A DNA stretch of 64,000 bases from Gymnodinialimonas ulvae (GTDB lineage Bacteria > Pseudomonadota > Alphaproteobacteria > Rhodobacterales > Rhodobacteraceae), in contig NZ_JBBIFX010000001.1 of the NCBI RefSeq assembly GCF_037543845.1, positions 1,302,001 to 1,366,000 of the forward strand, read 5' to 3'. The notes under the pieces are model-generated. The model was not told the origin of the DNA, did not search any database, and worked only from the letters and a program-made list of their open reading frames with translations. Positions within the stretch are counted from its first letter, which is position 1; the number at the start of each line of letters is the position of its first letter. Shown here one piece after another: positions 8,751 through 17,469 of this stretch. Both the position numbers and the translations under genes were made by a program.

Positions 8751-9917
8751 CTACCGCGACCTCGTCAGAAGGTGATCGGCGATATCGCCCTGCGGCCGGG
8801 TCCGTGTGAACACCAGAAGCATACCCACCGCGATCCCCGTCGCGATCAGGGACGAGCCGCCGTAGCTGACGAACGGCAAGGTCATGCCCTTGGCGGGAAG
8901 CAAACGCACCGCCACGCCCATGTTGATAAACGCCTGCAGCGCCAGCAGACTGACCAGCCCGGTACCCGCGAGCCGCGCAAACGGATCACGCTCTTTCATC
9001 AGACGGAAGTAGCTGCGCAGCGTGATCGTCAAAAACAGCGCGATGATCACAGCCACCAGTACGAAGCCATATTCCTCGGCCGCGACGGCAATGATGAAAT
9101 CGGTATGCGCATCGGGCAGCGTCCACTTCACGGACCCCTCGCCCAGACCGGTGCCGAACAGACCGCCCTCGCGGATCGCATCGGTGGCAAAACCAAGCTG
9201 CGTATTCTCGCCGACCTCATCGCTGAGGAACCCGTCGATGCGGCGCTGGAAGTGCTCGGAGGAGTTGTAGGCCAAAACCCCGACCGCCAACACGACCCCC
9301 GCCAGCCCCATAAGGATCACCATAGGCGCGCCCGCCACGAAATAGATCACGCCCCAGGCAAAGATGATCAACGCCGCCTGCCCAAAGTCGGGCTGCATCG
9401 CAAGGAACGCCACAAGCACGATGGTCACGAAAAGCGACACCGATTTGCCCGGCGGGCCGGCGACCTCCTGACTGGCCGCCATCATCCAGGCGGTGAAGAC
9501 CACGAAGACCGGCTTGAGGAATTCCGACGGCTGCAACGAGGCAAACCCAAGCGAATACCACCGCGTCGCGCCCATCCCGTAATCCGTGCCGAATATCGGC
9601 AACAGGGCCACCGCCGCGACCGCCCCGAAAAAACCCAGCACGCCCAATCGGCGCACATTTGTCGGTGTCATCATCGACACGACGATCATCACAAACAGGG
9701 CAAGCCCCCCAAAGGCCGCCTGCCGGATCACGTAGTGGAACGGTTCATGGTCGTTGCGCTCGGCCAGCGGTGGCGAGGCCGCAAAGCCCAGAAGGATGCC
9801 GATCGCGAACAACCCGAAGATGCACCCGATCGTCACCCGATCAATCGTGCTCCACCAGCGCGGAATAACCGCGTCGCCCGTGTGCACAATAACTGTGCCG
9901 TGCGCCATTTCCGTCAT
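8751..9917 (-). CDS. ftsW: Peptidoglycan glycosyltransferase FtsW
   Basis: SEDS-family polytopic membrane enzyme that polymerises septal glycan strands with FtsI. From ATG 9917 the product is 388 residues with about ten membrane segments. It has the conserved QPSEFLKPV motif and the C-terminal loop LPAKGMTLPFVSYGGSS. An open frame 11 codons longer exists, but MTEMAHGT is the start that matches the family. This gene begins the second half of the cluster, 155 bases downstream of an unrelated secreted-protein gene, so it probably needs read-through or its own promoter. Confidence 0.95.
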   Translation of the reverse strand: MTEMAHGTVIVHTGDAVIPRWWSTIDRVTIGCIFGLFAIGILLGFAASPPLAERNDHEPFHYVIRQAAFGGLALFVMIVVSMMTPTNVRRLGVLGFFGAVAAVALLPIFGTDYGMGATRWYSLGFASLQPSEFLKPVFVVFTAWMMAASQEVAGPPGKSVSLFVTIVLVAFLAMQPDFGQAALIIFAWGVIYFVAGAPMVILMGLAGVVLAVGVLAYNSSEHFQRRIDGFLSDEVGENTQLGFATDAIREGGLFGTGLGEGSVKWTLPDAHTDFIIAVAAEEYGFVLVAVIIALFLTITLRSYFRLMKERDPFARLAGTGLVSLLALQAFINMGVAVRLLPAKGMTLPFVSYGGSSLIATGIAVGMLLVFTRTRPQGDIADHLLTRSR

Positions 9918-10072
9918 GGGTCGCCTGCCTTGCGTTGCGATGTTTGCCATCGCGTATTCTGCTCAAGCCCGGGTTTTCCCGGATCTATTGCATCAGTTTA
10001 CCCTGAAAAAGCAGCACTGGCTAGCGAAAGTGTCGCCCCCGGACCGCATTGGCGGGCCAGGGGCGGGGTCCG

Positions 10073-10834
10073 TCATTCACCCGGGCGCGCGTAGGGCAAG
10101 AATTCGAACCGGTCATGGTCAAACAACGGATGCGGCGCGGCGTAGGTGATCCGCTCCATGTAAAGCATCGACCCGATGGGGAAGCGCCGATGGGGTCCGA
10201 TATCAAGCGCAATGACCTCTCCCTCCGGCAAACGTACCTCATGGCAGTCGAATTCCTCGTTTTCCGGAAGGCTGTGGGCAATACAAACGCCCTGATCGCT
10301 GACCAATTCCACGTCGATGAACTCCCGCTGCACCTGTTCCGGGTAAGGGATCGTATAAACCGGATGCACAGGCCTTGCCGGTGGCAGGGTGCAGAGATCT
10401 TGGGGGCACGGTCCCCATTCCTCACGCGACCACTGCCGATATTCGGTGCTCCCAACGTATTCAAAGGCCGGCGGGGCATAATCCCGATAGGTCCAGCCTT
10501 CATAATCGTAAGTCAGGCGGTCGACCTCGATTGTCAGTGGACCCGCGCGGTGGAAGCCCACGATCATTGCGGCCCGTTCCGTGCCGTCAGGCAGTCGTAT
10601 GATCGGGCACGGGTCCCCGAAATTCACCAAGAGGTGCATACAAACACCGGTCTGCGGCAAAACCTCGACGATCAGCCGTTCACGCCCGATGACCGGCGGG
10701 TCAATGGCCCCGAAGATCAGGCCGGGAACGACGGGTTCGCTTGGTGTCACGGGCGGGTCTTCGGCCAAGACGGGATGGGCCATTGAAAGTGCAGCGACCA
10801 TGGCCACGAGTGTCATGCGTGCGCGGTCCGTCAT
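10073..10834 (-). CDS. Secreted protein with duplicated two-cysteine domain
   Basis: A 253-residue protein with a signal peptide (cleavage probably after PVLA, residue 24). It contains two related blocks of roughly 60 residues, at about 52-110 and 171-231. Each reads hydrophobic strand, GVC, 10-12 residues, C, short stretch, LPDG or LPEG, then (ME/VD)R(LT/IT)Y. The cysteine pairs are C65/C76 and C184/C197; a further pair C143/C148 lies between the blocks. The same block occurs once in the neighbouring 166-residue protein, with which it overlaps by four bases. I do not recognise the family. Periplasmic location with disulfides is the likely state; function is unknown. Confidence 0.82.
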   Translation of the reverse strand: MTDRARMTLVAMVAALSMAHPVLAEDPPVTPSEPVVPGLIFGAIDPPVIGRERLIVEVLPQTGVCMHLLVNFGDPCPIIRLPDGTERAAMIVGFHRAGPLTIEVDRLTYDYEGWTYRDYAPPAFEYVGSTEYRQWSREEWGPCPQDLCTLPPARPVHPVYTIPYPEQVQREFIDVELVSDQGVCIAHSLPENEEFDCHEVRLPEGEVIALDIGPHRRFPIGSMLYMERITYAAPHPLFDHDRFEFLPYARPGE

Positions 10835-11331
10835 GATCCGTCCGCCACCTGAAAATACACCGTCTGGCGGCAGGCGTCCGCCGTTCCCATGCAGCTCGCG
10901 ACGTTGATCGAACTGATCACGTCGATTTCGATGCGGGGTGCCACGGAATAATCAAATGTCCCCCTCGTTTCGTCCGCGATCCCGAGCGGGCCGGTCCGAC
11001 CGTCCGGGAAAAGGTAATGCGCGCACGGCACGTCGCGATTGGAGCCTTGCGAAAATTCTACGCAGGTGAACAGGCCCGGCATCGCCACAAGCTCCACCCG
11101 CTCCACCGTCGGCTCGGCCCCGATGAAGGCATAGGCCAGCCCGTCGGTTTCATGGGCCATGTGCAACCCTCCGAATGGATTGGGGCTTTGCGCCGTGCCA
11201 GGGTGCTCAAACCCGTTGGGATCAAGCCCACCCTGCGGCACAATCACAACCCCCGGCGTGGCTTGCGCAACGGCAGGCAGGCTCAGCAGGGCACAGATAA
11301 TCGCGGCGGAATGGATAGATTTCATGGTCAT
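10831..11331 (-). CDS. Secreted protein with one two-cysteine domain
   Basis: A 166-residue protein with a signal peptide ending near AQATP (residues 22-26). Residues about 78-138 match the duplicated block of the downstream protein: VELVAMPGLFTC, 12 residues, C103, then LFPDG and an IEIDVIS strand. Two more cysteines (C147, C154) sit near the C-terminus. ATG at 11331 has a perfect AGGAGG six bases upstream, so it is well expressed at the translation level. Its stop overlaps the next start (ATGA). Function unknown; the two genes look like a small secreted operon inserted in the dcw cluster. Confidence 0.82.
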   Translation of the reverse strand: MTMKSIHSAAIICALLSLPAVAQATPGVVIVPQGGLDPNGFEHPGTAQSPNPFGGLHMAHETDGLAYAFIGAEPTVERVELVAMPGLFTCVEFSQGSNRDVPCAHYLFPDGRTGPLGIADETRGTFDYSVAPRIEIDVISSINVASCMGTADACRQTVYFQVADGS

Positions 11332-11526
11332 AATGGGCCTCCTTTCGGGAGAGGTCAGAAAATCGGACCGGGTCTGGAAAATGCGGTGGTTTTGCCCGGA
11401 TTACCTCTTTTTCGCCCATCAGCCGCCGCCCCGATATGAGGGAGACTCCCCATATTGATCCGCGCCGCGCAGCACACGATCCCAGCGCCTCTTGCACCGG
11501 GTCGCGCGGACCGGCACTCTGCGCCC

Positions 11527-11919
11527 ATGACGCAGCCCAATGCCCTGCCCCGCGCGCTTCGCGCCAACGCGCTCGTCTCGCTTGTGACGGGCCTTGCGGG
11601 TGTGTTGATGTCCGCCCCTTTGGCGCAGACCATCGGCCTGATCCAAGGCACCAGCTATCAGGTGATCGGCGGCGTGCTGGTCGGGCATGCGGCGCTGCTG
11701 ATGTGGGTCACAGGCCGCGCGCGCATCGCCACATGGGCGCGGCGCAACATCGTGGGGCTGGCCGCTTATATGCTGGGTTTGTTGATCGTGCTGGTCGCAG
11801 GCGACATCGCCACGCCAATGGGCCGGACGCTTGTGATGCTGGATGGCGCGCTCGTGGCGGGCCTTGCGCTTTGGCAGGTCCGCGCGCTCAGCGCGTCAAC
11901 GCCTCGACCTGCGCAATGA
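11527..11919 (+). CDS. Plus-strand membrane protein inside dcw cluster
   Basis: A 130-residue protein from ATG 11527 (a frame 24 codons longer is open but looks unnatural). Four hydrophobic segments are spaced through the protein (about residues 15-35, 42-60, 71-89 and 95-113), so it is probably an integral membrane protein of unknown family. It is the only plus-strand gene within the division cluster and its last 32 bases overlap the 3' end of murD on the opposite strand. It is divergent from the secreted pair to its left. Confidence 0.75.
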   Translation: MTQPNALPRALRANALVSLVTGLAGVLMSAPLAQTIGLIQGTSYQVIGGVLVGHAALLMWVTGRARIATWARRNIVGLAAYMLGLLIVLVAGDIATPMGRTLVMLDGALVAGLALWQVRALSASTPRPAQ

Positions 11920-13288
11920 AATCCGCGCCTCTCGCCTCGAAGCTGTCGTATTGATCGAAACTGGCCGCCGCCGGGGCCAACAACACCGTCTCGCCCGGCT
12001 CGGCCTCCGCCGCCGCGCGCGCCACCGCGCTTGCCATATCACCGCAGACTTCGCTCGGGATATCGCCCAGATGCAGCGCGAAGGCCTCCGCCTCGCGCCC
12101 GATCACGTAGGCCTTGGTCACCGAATTTGCCGCCTCCCACAATCCGTCGAGGCCGCCGTCCTTCTCCAACCCGCCACAGATCCAGCGGATCCGCTTGAAC
12201 GCGCCCAACGCCTTGGCCGCCGCGTCCACATTAGTGGCCTTGCTGTCGTTGACAAACGCCACGCCGCCGATCTCCGCCACCCGTTGTGACCGGTGCGGCA
12301 GGCCCTCAAAGCTTTGGAACGCCTCCTCGATCACACGCGGCGCCAGACCCAGCGCGCGCGCCACGCCATAGGCGCAGGCCGCGTTTTGATGGTTGTGCGC
12401 GCCCGGCAGCCCGGGCACCTCGCGCAGGTCCAGCGCGGCCACCTGTCGCCCCTTGCGCACCTCACTGAGCCAGCCCTTGCGCGTGCTCAACTCCCAACCC
12501 GGCGCATCGCCGATCTTGCCCGAGCGCACCCGGATCACACGCGGATCGCTTGGTCCTTCGGCCATTTGCCCCGCCAGATAGGCGCCCTCGGCCTCGTCCA
12601 CACACAGGATCGCGCGCTCCGGACCACCTTCGGCAAACAGCCTGCGCTTGGCGGCAAAATACCCGCCCATGCCCCCGTGACGGTCCAGGTGATCGGGGCT
12701 GAGATTGGTGAACACCGCAATGTCCGGCGTCAACGCGCGCGCCAGCTCGGTCTGATACGACGACAGCTCCAATACCACGACGCCGCCATCACCCGGCGGG
12801 TCGATATCCAGAACCCCGCGCCCGATATTGCCGGCCAATTGGCACTCCATACCGGCCGCCCCCAACACATGGGCGATCAACGCGGACGTCGTGGATTTCC
12901 CGTTCGATCCGGTGACGGCCACAACCTTGGGCGGGCTCTCCATCCGGTCCCATTCCGGCGTCGCAAGCGAACGAAAGAACAAGCCCACATCGTTGTCGAC
13001 CGGCACTCCGGCCGCATAGGCCGCCGCAATCGCGCGGTGCGGTGCGGGATAAAGATGCGCAATGCCCGGCGATGTCACCAGACAGGCCACGTCCGCAAAT
13101 GCCCCGCCCGTCATCGGGTCGCGCAGCGCGAACCCCTCGTCTTCGGCCCGCGCGCGGCCTACTTCGCCGTCGTCCCAACACAGCGCCTCGGCCCCGCCGG
13201 CCCTTAACGCCCGCGCCGCCGCCAACCCCGAGCGCCCCAGCCCCAAAACCAGAACCTTTGCCCCCTCAAAGCCCAAGACCGGGATCAT
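11888..13288 (-). CDS. murD: UDP-MurNAc-L-alanine--D-glutamate ligase MurD
   Basis: Cytoplasmic ATP-dependent ligase adding D-glutamate to UDP-MurNAc-L-alanine. From ATG 13288 it is 466 residues: N-terminal fold KVLVLGLGRSGLAAARAL, P-loop VTGSNGKSTTSA and the late FVNDSKATNVDAAAKAL motif of MurD. The open frame continues 54 codons upstream, but those residues are arginine- and tryptophan-rich and unrelated to MurD. It is separated from mraY by 193 bases containing two compact hairpins, an unusual gap in this otherwise tight operon. Confidence 0.95.
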   Translation of the reverse strand: MIPVLGFEGAKVLVLGLGRSGLAAARALRAGGAEALCWDDGEVGRARAEDEGFALRDPMTGGAFADVACLVTSPGIAHLYPAPHRAIAAAYAAGVPVDNDVGLFFRSLATPEWDRMESPPKVVAVTGSNGKSTTSALIAHVLGAAGMECQLAGNIGRGVLDIDPPGDGGVVVLELSSYQTELARALTPDIAVFTNLSPDHLDRHGGMGGYFAAKRRLFAEGGPERAILCVDEAEGAYLAGQMAEGPSDPRVIRVRSGKIGDAPGWELSTRKGWLSEVRKGRQVAALDLREVPGLPGAHNHQNAACAYGVARALGLAPRVIEEAFQSFEGLPHRSQRVAEIGGVAFVNDSKATNVDAAAKALGAFKRIRWICGGLEKDGGLDGLWEAANSVTKAYVIGREAEAFALHLGDIPSEVCGDMASAVARAAAEAEPGETVLLAPAAASFDQYDSFEARGADFIAQVEALTR

Positions 13289-13337
13289 CGCGATCGCCCT
13301 TTCATCTTGCCAGAAAAACCCCACCCCAGTGCCCGAT

Positions 13338-13457
13338 CGGTGGCTACGCCACCGTAAGCGGAGGGTCCGCACTCTACGCCCAAGCCACCGCCGGAAAACG
13401 CACGCCTTGCCCCGCCACACGCGCCCACCAACGAAAAGCCATGACGGCAAGGCCGTC
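13338..13457 (-). other. Intergenic mraY-murD hairpins
   Basis: Two small perfect hairpins lie in the mraY-murD gap. The first has 7-bp arms (CGGTGGC / GCCACCG) with loop TAC at 13338-13354. The second has 6-bp arms (GACGGC / GCCGTC) with loop AAG at 13443-13457. Neither is followed by a T-run on either strand, so they are not typical intrinsic terminators. They could be RNA processing or attenuation structures, or members of a short palindromic repeat family. Confidence 0.4.
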
Positions 13458-13481
13458 GCACTATGACAGCGCGCGCCACGC

Positions 13482-14567
13482 TCACCGCAACTTCAGCGTG
13501 GCCAAACCGATCAGCGCCAGGATCAGCGAGATGATCCAGAACCGGATCACGATCTGTGGCTCGGCCCATCCGCGTTTCTCGTAATGGTGGTGGATCGGCG
13601 CCATCAGGAACACGCGCTTTCCGGTCGCCTTGAAATAGGCCACCTGCACGATGACCGACACGGCCTCGGCCACGAAAAGACCGCCGACAATCGCCAGCAC
13701 GATCTCGTGCTTTGTGGCCACCGCAATCGCCCCCAACGCGCCCCCCAGCGCCAGCGATCCGGTGTCGCCCATGAACACCGCCGCAGGTGGAGCGTTGTAC
13801 CACAAGAACCCCAGCCCTCCGCCGATCAGACCGGCGGTGAAAATCAACAACTCCCCCGTGCCCGGCACGTAATGCACATCGAGATATTCGGTGAAATCCA
13901 CGCGCCCGACCGCATAGGCGATCACCCCCAATGTGCCCGCCGCGATCATCACCGGCATGATCGCCAAGCCGTCCAGCCCGTCGGTCAGGTTCACCGCATT
14001 GGCCGAACCCACGATCACGATCATCGCGAACGGGATGAAGAGCCAGCCCATGTTCCATAGCACATCCTTGAAGATCGGGAACGCCATCCGGCTCGACAGC
14101 GCCTCGGGGTGCAGTTGTGTCGCCACCAGCGCCGCCGCACAGGCGATGGCGAACCCCGCCGCCAGCCGCACCTTGCCCGAGACGCCGGCCGAGGTATTCC
14201 GGCTCACCTTGGCCCAATCGTCGGCAAATCCGATCAGCCCGAAGCACACCGTCACACACAGCACGAGCCACACATAAGGATTGTCGAGCCGCGCCCACAG
14301 AAGCGTCGACAGGCTCAGCGCCGCCAGAATAAGCAGCCCCCCCATCGTCGGTGTGCCCGCCTTGGTCTCCAGATGGCTGGCCGGGCCGTCCTCGCGGATC
14401 GGCTGGCCATGCTGATACTTGCGCCGCAACAGGTTGATCAGGGGCCGCCCGAAGATGAACCCGAAGATCAGCGCCGTGAAGAACGCACCTCCCGCGCGAA
14501 AGGTGATGTAGCGAAACAGATTGAGGACACCGCCACCGTCCGAAAGGTCACTCAGCCAATACAACAT
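13482..14567 (-). CDS. mraY: Phospho-MurNAc-pentapeptide transferase MraY
   Basis: Polytopic membrane enzyme that transfers phospho-MurNAc-pentapeptide to undecaprenyl phosphate, giving lipid I. The 361-residue product has about ten membrane segments, the KAGTPTMGG loop near residue 69, the catalytic GFADDWAK motif (about residues 113-120) and the C-terminal APIHHHYEKRGW histidine motif. It sits 17 bases downstream of murF. Standard length and order. Confidence 0.97.
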   Translation of the reverse strand: MLYWLSDLSDGGGVLNLFRYITFRAGGAFFTALIFGFIFGRPLINLLRRKYQHGQPIREDGPASHLETKAGTPTMGGLLILAALSLSTLLWARLDNPYVWLVLCVTVCFGLIGFADDWAKVSRNTSAGVSGKVRLAAGFAIACAAALVATQLHPEALSSRMAFPIFKDVLWNMGWLFIPFAMIVIVGSANAVNLTDGLDGLAIMPVMIAAGTLGVIAYAVGRVDFTEYLDVHYVPGTGELLIFTAGLIGGGLGFLWYNAPPAAVFMGDTGSLALGGALGAIAVATKHEIVLAIVGGLFVAEAVSVIVQVAYFKATGKRVFLMAPIHHHYEKRGWAEPQIVIRFWIISLILALIGLATLKLR

Positions 14568-14584
14568 CTAGCGGTCCCTCACCC

Positions 14585-15988
14585 TTATTGCTCCGCCGAC
14601 TGCCCGAGTTTGCGCAGCGCGTCAACCACGCGCGACACCTCGGAGCCCTTTGATCCCTTGACCAGAACGACGTCTCCGGGCCTCAGCTCCCGGGCGATCC
14701 GGGGGCACATCTGTTGCGCGGTTTCACTGTGCAGGCCGCGCTTGGCTTCGGGCAGGGCCGCGTGCAAATGCGCCATCAGCGGGCCGCTTGTGTGGACCTG
14801 CGCGATGTCCTCCATTGCGGGCAATGCGGCCACCCCGGCATGCATTGCCTCCGCCTCCGGGCCCAGTTCCAGCATATCACCCAAAACCGCGATCCGGCGC
14901 CCGCCGCGCGGGGGTGTGATCCCGGCCAACACCTCAAGCCCTGCGGCCAGCGAGGTCGGGTTGGCGTTGAACGCGTCGTCGATCAATTCAATGGCGATAT
15001 CGTCCGTCCGGCTCAAAGCGATGCGCTCGCGCTGCCCGCGCCCTTCGACGGGCTGCCATTGCGACAAGGCCATCGTGGCCTGCGTCAGGTCGGCCCCGGC
15101 GGCGGCCACGCTCAACATCACACCGACCGCATTGCTCGCGTAATGCCGTCCAACCACCGACAGCTTCGCCAACCGCGCACCCTCGGGCGTGGCGATCCGC
15201 AGGATCGTTGCGTCATCCGACACCATCACATCGCTCAGCTGCAAATCCGCCGCCTCCGCCGCGCCGAAGGTCACAACCTCCGCCGCATGGGCGCGCCCCG
15301 CCGCCAGCAGGATATCGCGCTCGTTCACGTCCAGCGGCACCACAGCGATACCACCGGGCTCAAGCCCTTCGAAAATCGACGCTTTCTCAGCAGCAATCGC
15401 CTCCATCGAGCCCAGGTTTTCCAAATGCGCGGGCGCAATCGTCGTGATCAACGCCACATCGGGCCGCGCCATCCGGGCCAGGGGCGCAATCTCTCCGGCG
15501 TGGTTCATGCCGATCTCGATGATGGCAAAATCCGTATCCTCCGGCATCCGCGCGAGCGTCAGGGGCACCCCCCAGTGGTTGTTGTAGCTGGCCACGGCCG
15601 CATGCACCCGCCCCTGCCCGTCCAGCGCCTGCCGCAGCATATCCTTGGCCGTGGTCTTGCCGACCGAACCGGTGACCGCGATCACCTTGGCCTGCGTGCG
15701 CGCCCGCGCCGCCTGGCCAAGCCGTTCCAGACTCGGCAAAACCTCGTCCACGATCAGGCATTTCGCGCGATCCACGCCCGCCGGCACATGGACAACCATC
15801 GCCGCCGCGGCCCCGGCCTCCAGCGCCTGCGCCACAAACTCGTGCCCGTCGCGCGCCGCCTCCAAAGCCACGAACAGATCGCCGGGTGCCAGCGTTCGGG
15901 TGTCGATCGACACGCCGTCCGCCTCCCAATCGGCGGCCACAATGCCTCCCGTTGCGCTTGCGGCTTCGGCGGCGGTCCAAAGGCTCAT
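14585..15988 (-). CDS. murF: UDP-MurNAc-tripeptide--D-Ala-D-Ala ligase MurF
   Basis: Adds the D-Ala-D-Ala dipeptide to UDP-MurNAc-tripeptide. The 467-residue product has the MurF-type P-loop VTGSVGKTTAKDML near residue 107, the IIEIGMNHAGEI motif and the DDAFNANPTS motif in the C-terminal half. The start at 15988 overlaps the murE stop by four bases. Family length is normal. Confidence 0.96.
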   Translation of the reverse strand: MSLWTAAEAASATGGIVAADWEADGVSIDTRTLAPGDLFVALEAARDGHEFVAQALEAGAAAAMVVHVPAGVDRAKCLIVDEVLPSLERLGQAARARTQAKVIAVTGSVGKTTAKDMLRQALDGQGRVHAAVASYNNHWGVPLTLARMPEDTDFAIIEIGMNHAGEIAPLARMARPDVALITTIAPAHLENLGSMEAIAAEKASIFEGLEPGGIAVVPLDVNERDILLAAGRAHAAEVVTFGAAEAADLQLSDVMVSDDATILRIATPEGARLAKLSVVGRHYASNAVGVMLSVAAAGADLTQATMALSQWQPVEGRGQRERIALSRTDDIAIELIDDAFNANPTSLAAGLEVLAGITPPRGGRRIAVLGDMLELGPEAEAMHAGVAALPAMEDIAQVHTSGPLMAHLHAALPEAKRGLHSETAQQMCPRIARELRPGDVVLVKGSKGSEVSRVVDALRKLGQSAEQ

Positions 15989-17457
15989 ACCATCCCCTCC
16001 AACGCGGCCACCGCAACGGAGGCCTGTTCCACATCATCGAACGGATAGACCACATCGCCGACCTGCTGGCCCGTCTCGTGCCCCTTGCCCGCAATCAACA
16101 GCGCGTCGCCCGGCTCCAACATATCCACACCGCGCAAGATCGCTTCGGCCCGGTCGCCAACCTCCGTGGCCTCAGGGCATCCGGCCAGGACCTCCAACCG
16201 GATAGCGCCCGGAGCCTCACTGCGCGGATTGTCGTCGGTGACCAACGCGATATCGGCAAATTCCGCCGCCGCGCGCCCCATCAACGGGCGCTTGCCCCGG
16301 TCGCGATCCCCGCCCGCGCCGAACACCACGATCAACCGTCCCAAAACATGCGGGCGCAGTGCCTTCAGCGCCACTTCCAGCGAATCCGGCGTGTGCGAAT
16401 AATCCACGTAGATCGGCGCGCCATGGCTGCGCCGCGCCGCCAATTGCATGCGCCCGCGCACGCCCTTGAGCCGCGGCAGCACCGCGAACACGTCGTCTGG
16501 CGCCTCGCCGCCTGCAATCACCAACCCCGCCGCCGTCAGCACATTCATCGCCTGAAACGCGCCGATTAGGTCCAGCCGCGCCTGCCGCGCCTCGTCCTGC
16601 CAGCGAAACAGCACATCCTGCCCCGTCTCATCAATCCGCCGTCCCGTTATCTTCAACGCCGCATCGCCATATTGCGCCACACCCAACGTCTCGATCCCGC
16701 GCGCTTCGCAGACCTCTGCAACACGCGCGCCGTAATCGTCGTCAAGGTTCACGACCGCGACGCCATCGTCCGGCAAAAGATCGTTGAACAGGCGCAGCTT
16801 GGCTTGAAAATACGTCTCCATGTCGCCGTGGTAGTCGAGGTGATCCTGGGTCAGGTTCGTGAAGCCCGCCGCCGCCAGCCGAACGCCATCCATCCGCTTC
16901 TGATCGAGCCCGTGGGACGAGGCCTCCATCGCTGCATGGCTTACGCCGCCCGCCGCCATATCGGCGAGCACCCTGTGCAGCGTCACCGGCTCGGGCGTGG
17001 TGTGCAGGCCCGGCGCGGCAAACGCGCCTTCGACGCCCGTCGTGCCGATGTTGACCGCTGCACGCCCCAACGCTTCCCAGATCTGGCGCGTGAAACTGGC
17101 GACCGAGGTCTTTCCGTTGGTGCCCGTCACCGCCACCATCGTCTCGGGCTGCGCGCCATAAAACAACGCCGCCGCATGGGCCAACGCTCCCGCCGGGTCC
17201 TCCACCACCACCAAGGCCGCGTCCGATGCGGCCAGTTCCGCCTTGGCAATCTCGGCCCCCACGCGGTCGGTCAAAACCGCGCCAGCCCCCATGCGCAACG
17301 CATATTGTATGAACGCGCCGCCATGCACCCGCGTGCCGGGTAACGCCGCGAACAGATGGCCCTTTTCAACGTTTCGACTGTCCAGCGACACGCCCGTGAT
17401 CGCCACATCCTCGCCGCGCGGCGTCAGGCCCAGATCGGAAAGTCTCTTCGCGGCCAT
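15985..17457 (-). CDS. murE: UDP-MurNAc-L-Ala-D-Glu--meso-DAP ligase MurE
   Basis: Adds the third stem-peptide residue. The 490-residue product has P-loop VTGTNGKTSVASF near residue 112 and the specificity loop TDDNPRSE; DNPR is the signature of enzymes that use meso-diaminopimelate, as expected in a Gram-negative. It lies 12 bases downstream of ftsI and overlaps murF by four bases. Confidence 0.97.
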   Translation of the reverse strand: MAAKRLSDLGLTPRGEDVAITGVSLDSRNVEKGHLFAALPGTRVHGGAFIQYALRMGAGAVLTDRVGAEIAKAELAASDAALVVVEDPAGALAHAAALFYGAQPETMVAVTGTNGKTSVASFTRQIWEALGRAAVNIGTTGVEGAFAAPGLHTTPEPVTLHRVLADMAAGGVSHAAMEASSHGLDQKRMDGVRLAAAGFTNLTQDHLDYHGDMETYFQAKLRLFNDLLPDDGVAVVNLDDDYGARVAEVCEARGIETLGVAQYGDAALKITGRRIDETGQDVLFRWQDEARQARLDLIGAFQAMNVLTAAGLVIAGGEAPDDVFAVLPRLKGVRGRMQLAARRSHGAPIYVDYSHTPDSLEVALKALRPHVLGRLIVVFGAGGDRDRGKRPLMGRAAAEFADIALVTDDNPRSEAPGAIRLEVLAGCPEATEVGDRAEAILRGVDMLEPGDALLIAGKGHETGQQVGDVVYPFDDVEQASVAVAALEGMV

Positions 17458-17469
17458 CCGGAATTCCCC

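Noticed and set aside
5994..10094. A 1366-codon open frame on the plus strand opposite murC, murG and ftsW
   Set aside because: It is histidine-, arginine- and glutamine-rich with no domain and is the complement of well-supported genes; GC-biased third positions keep the antisense frame open.
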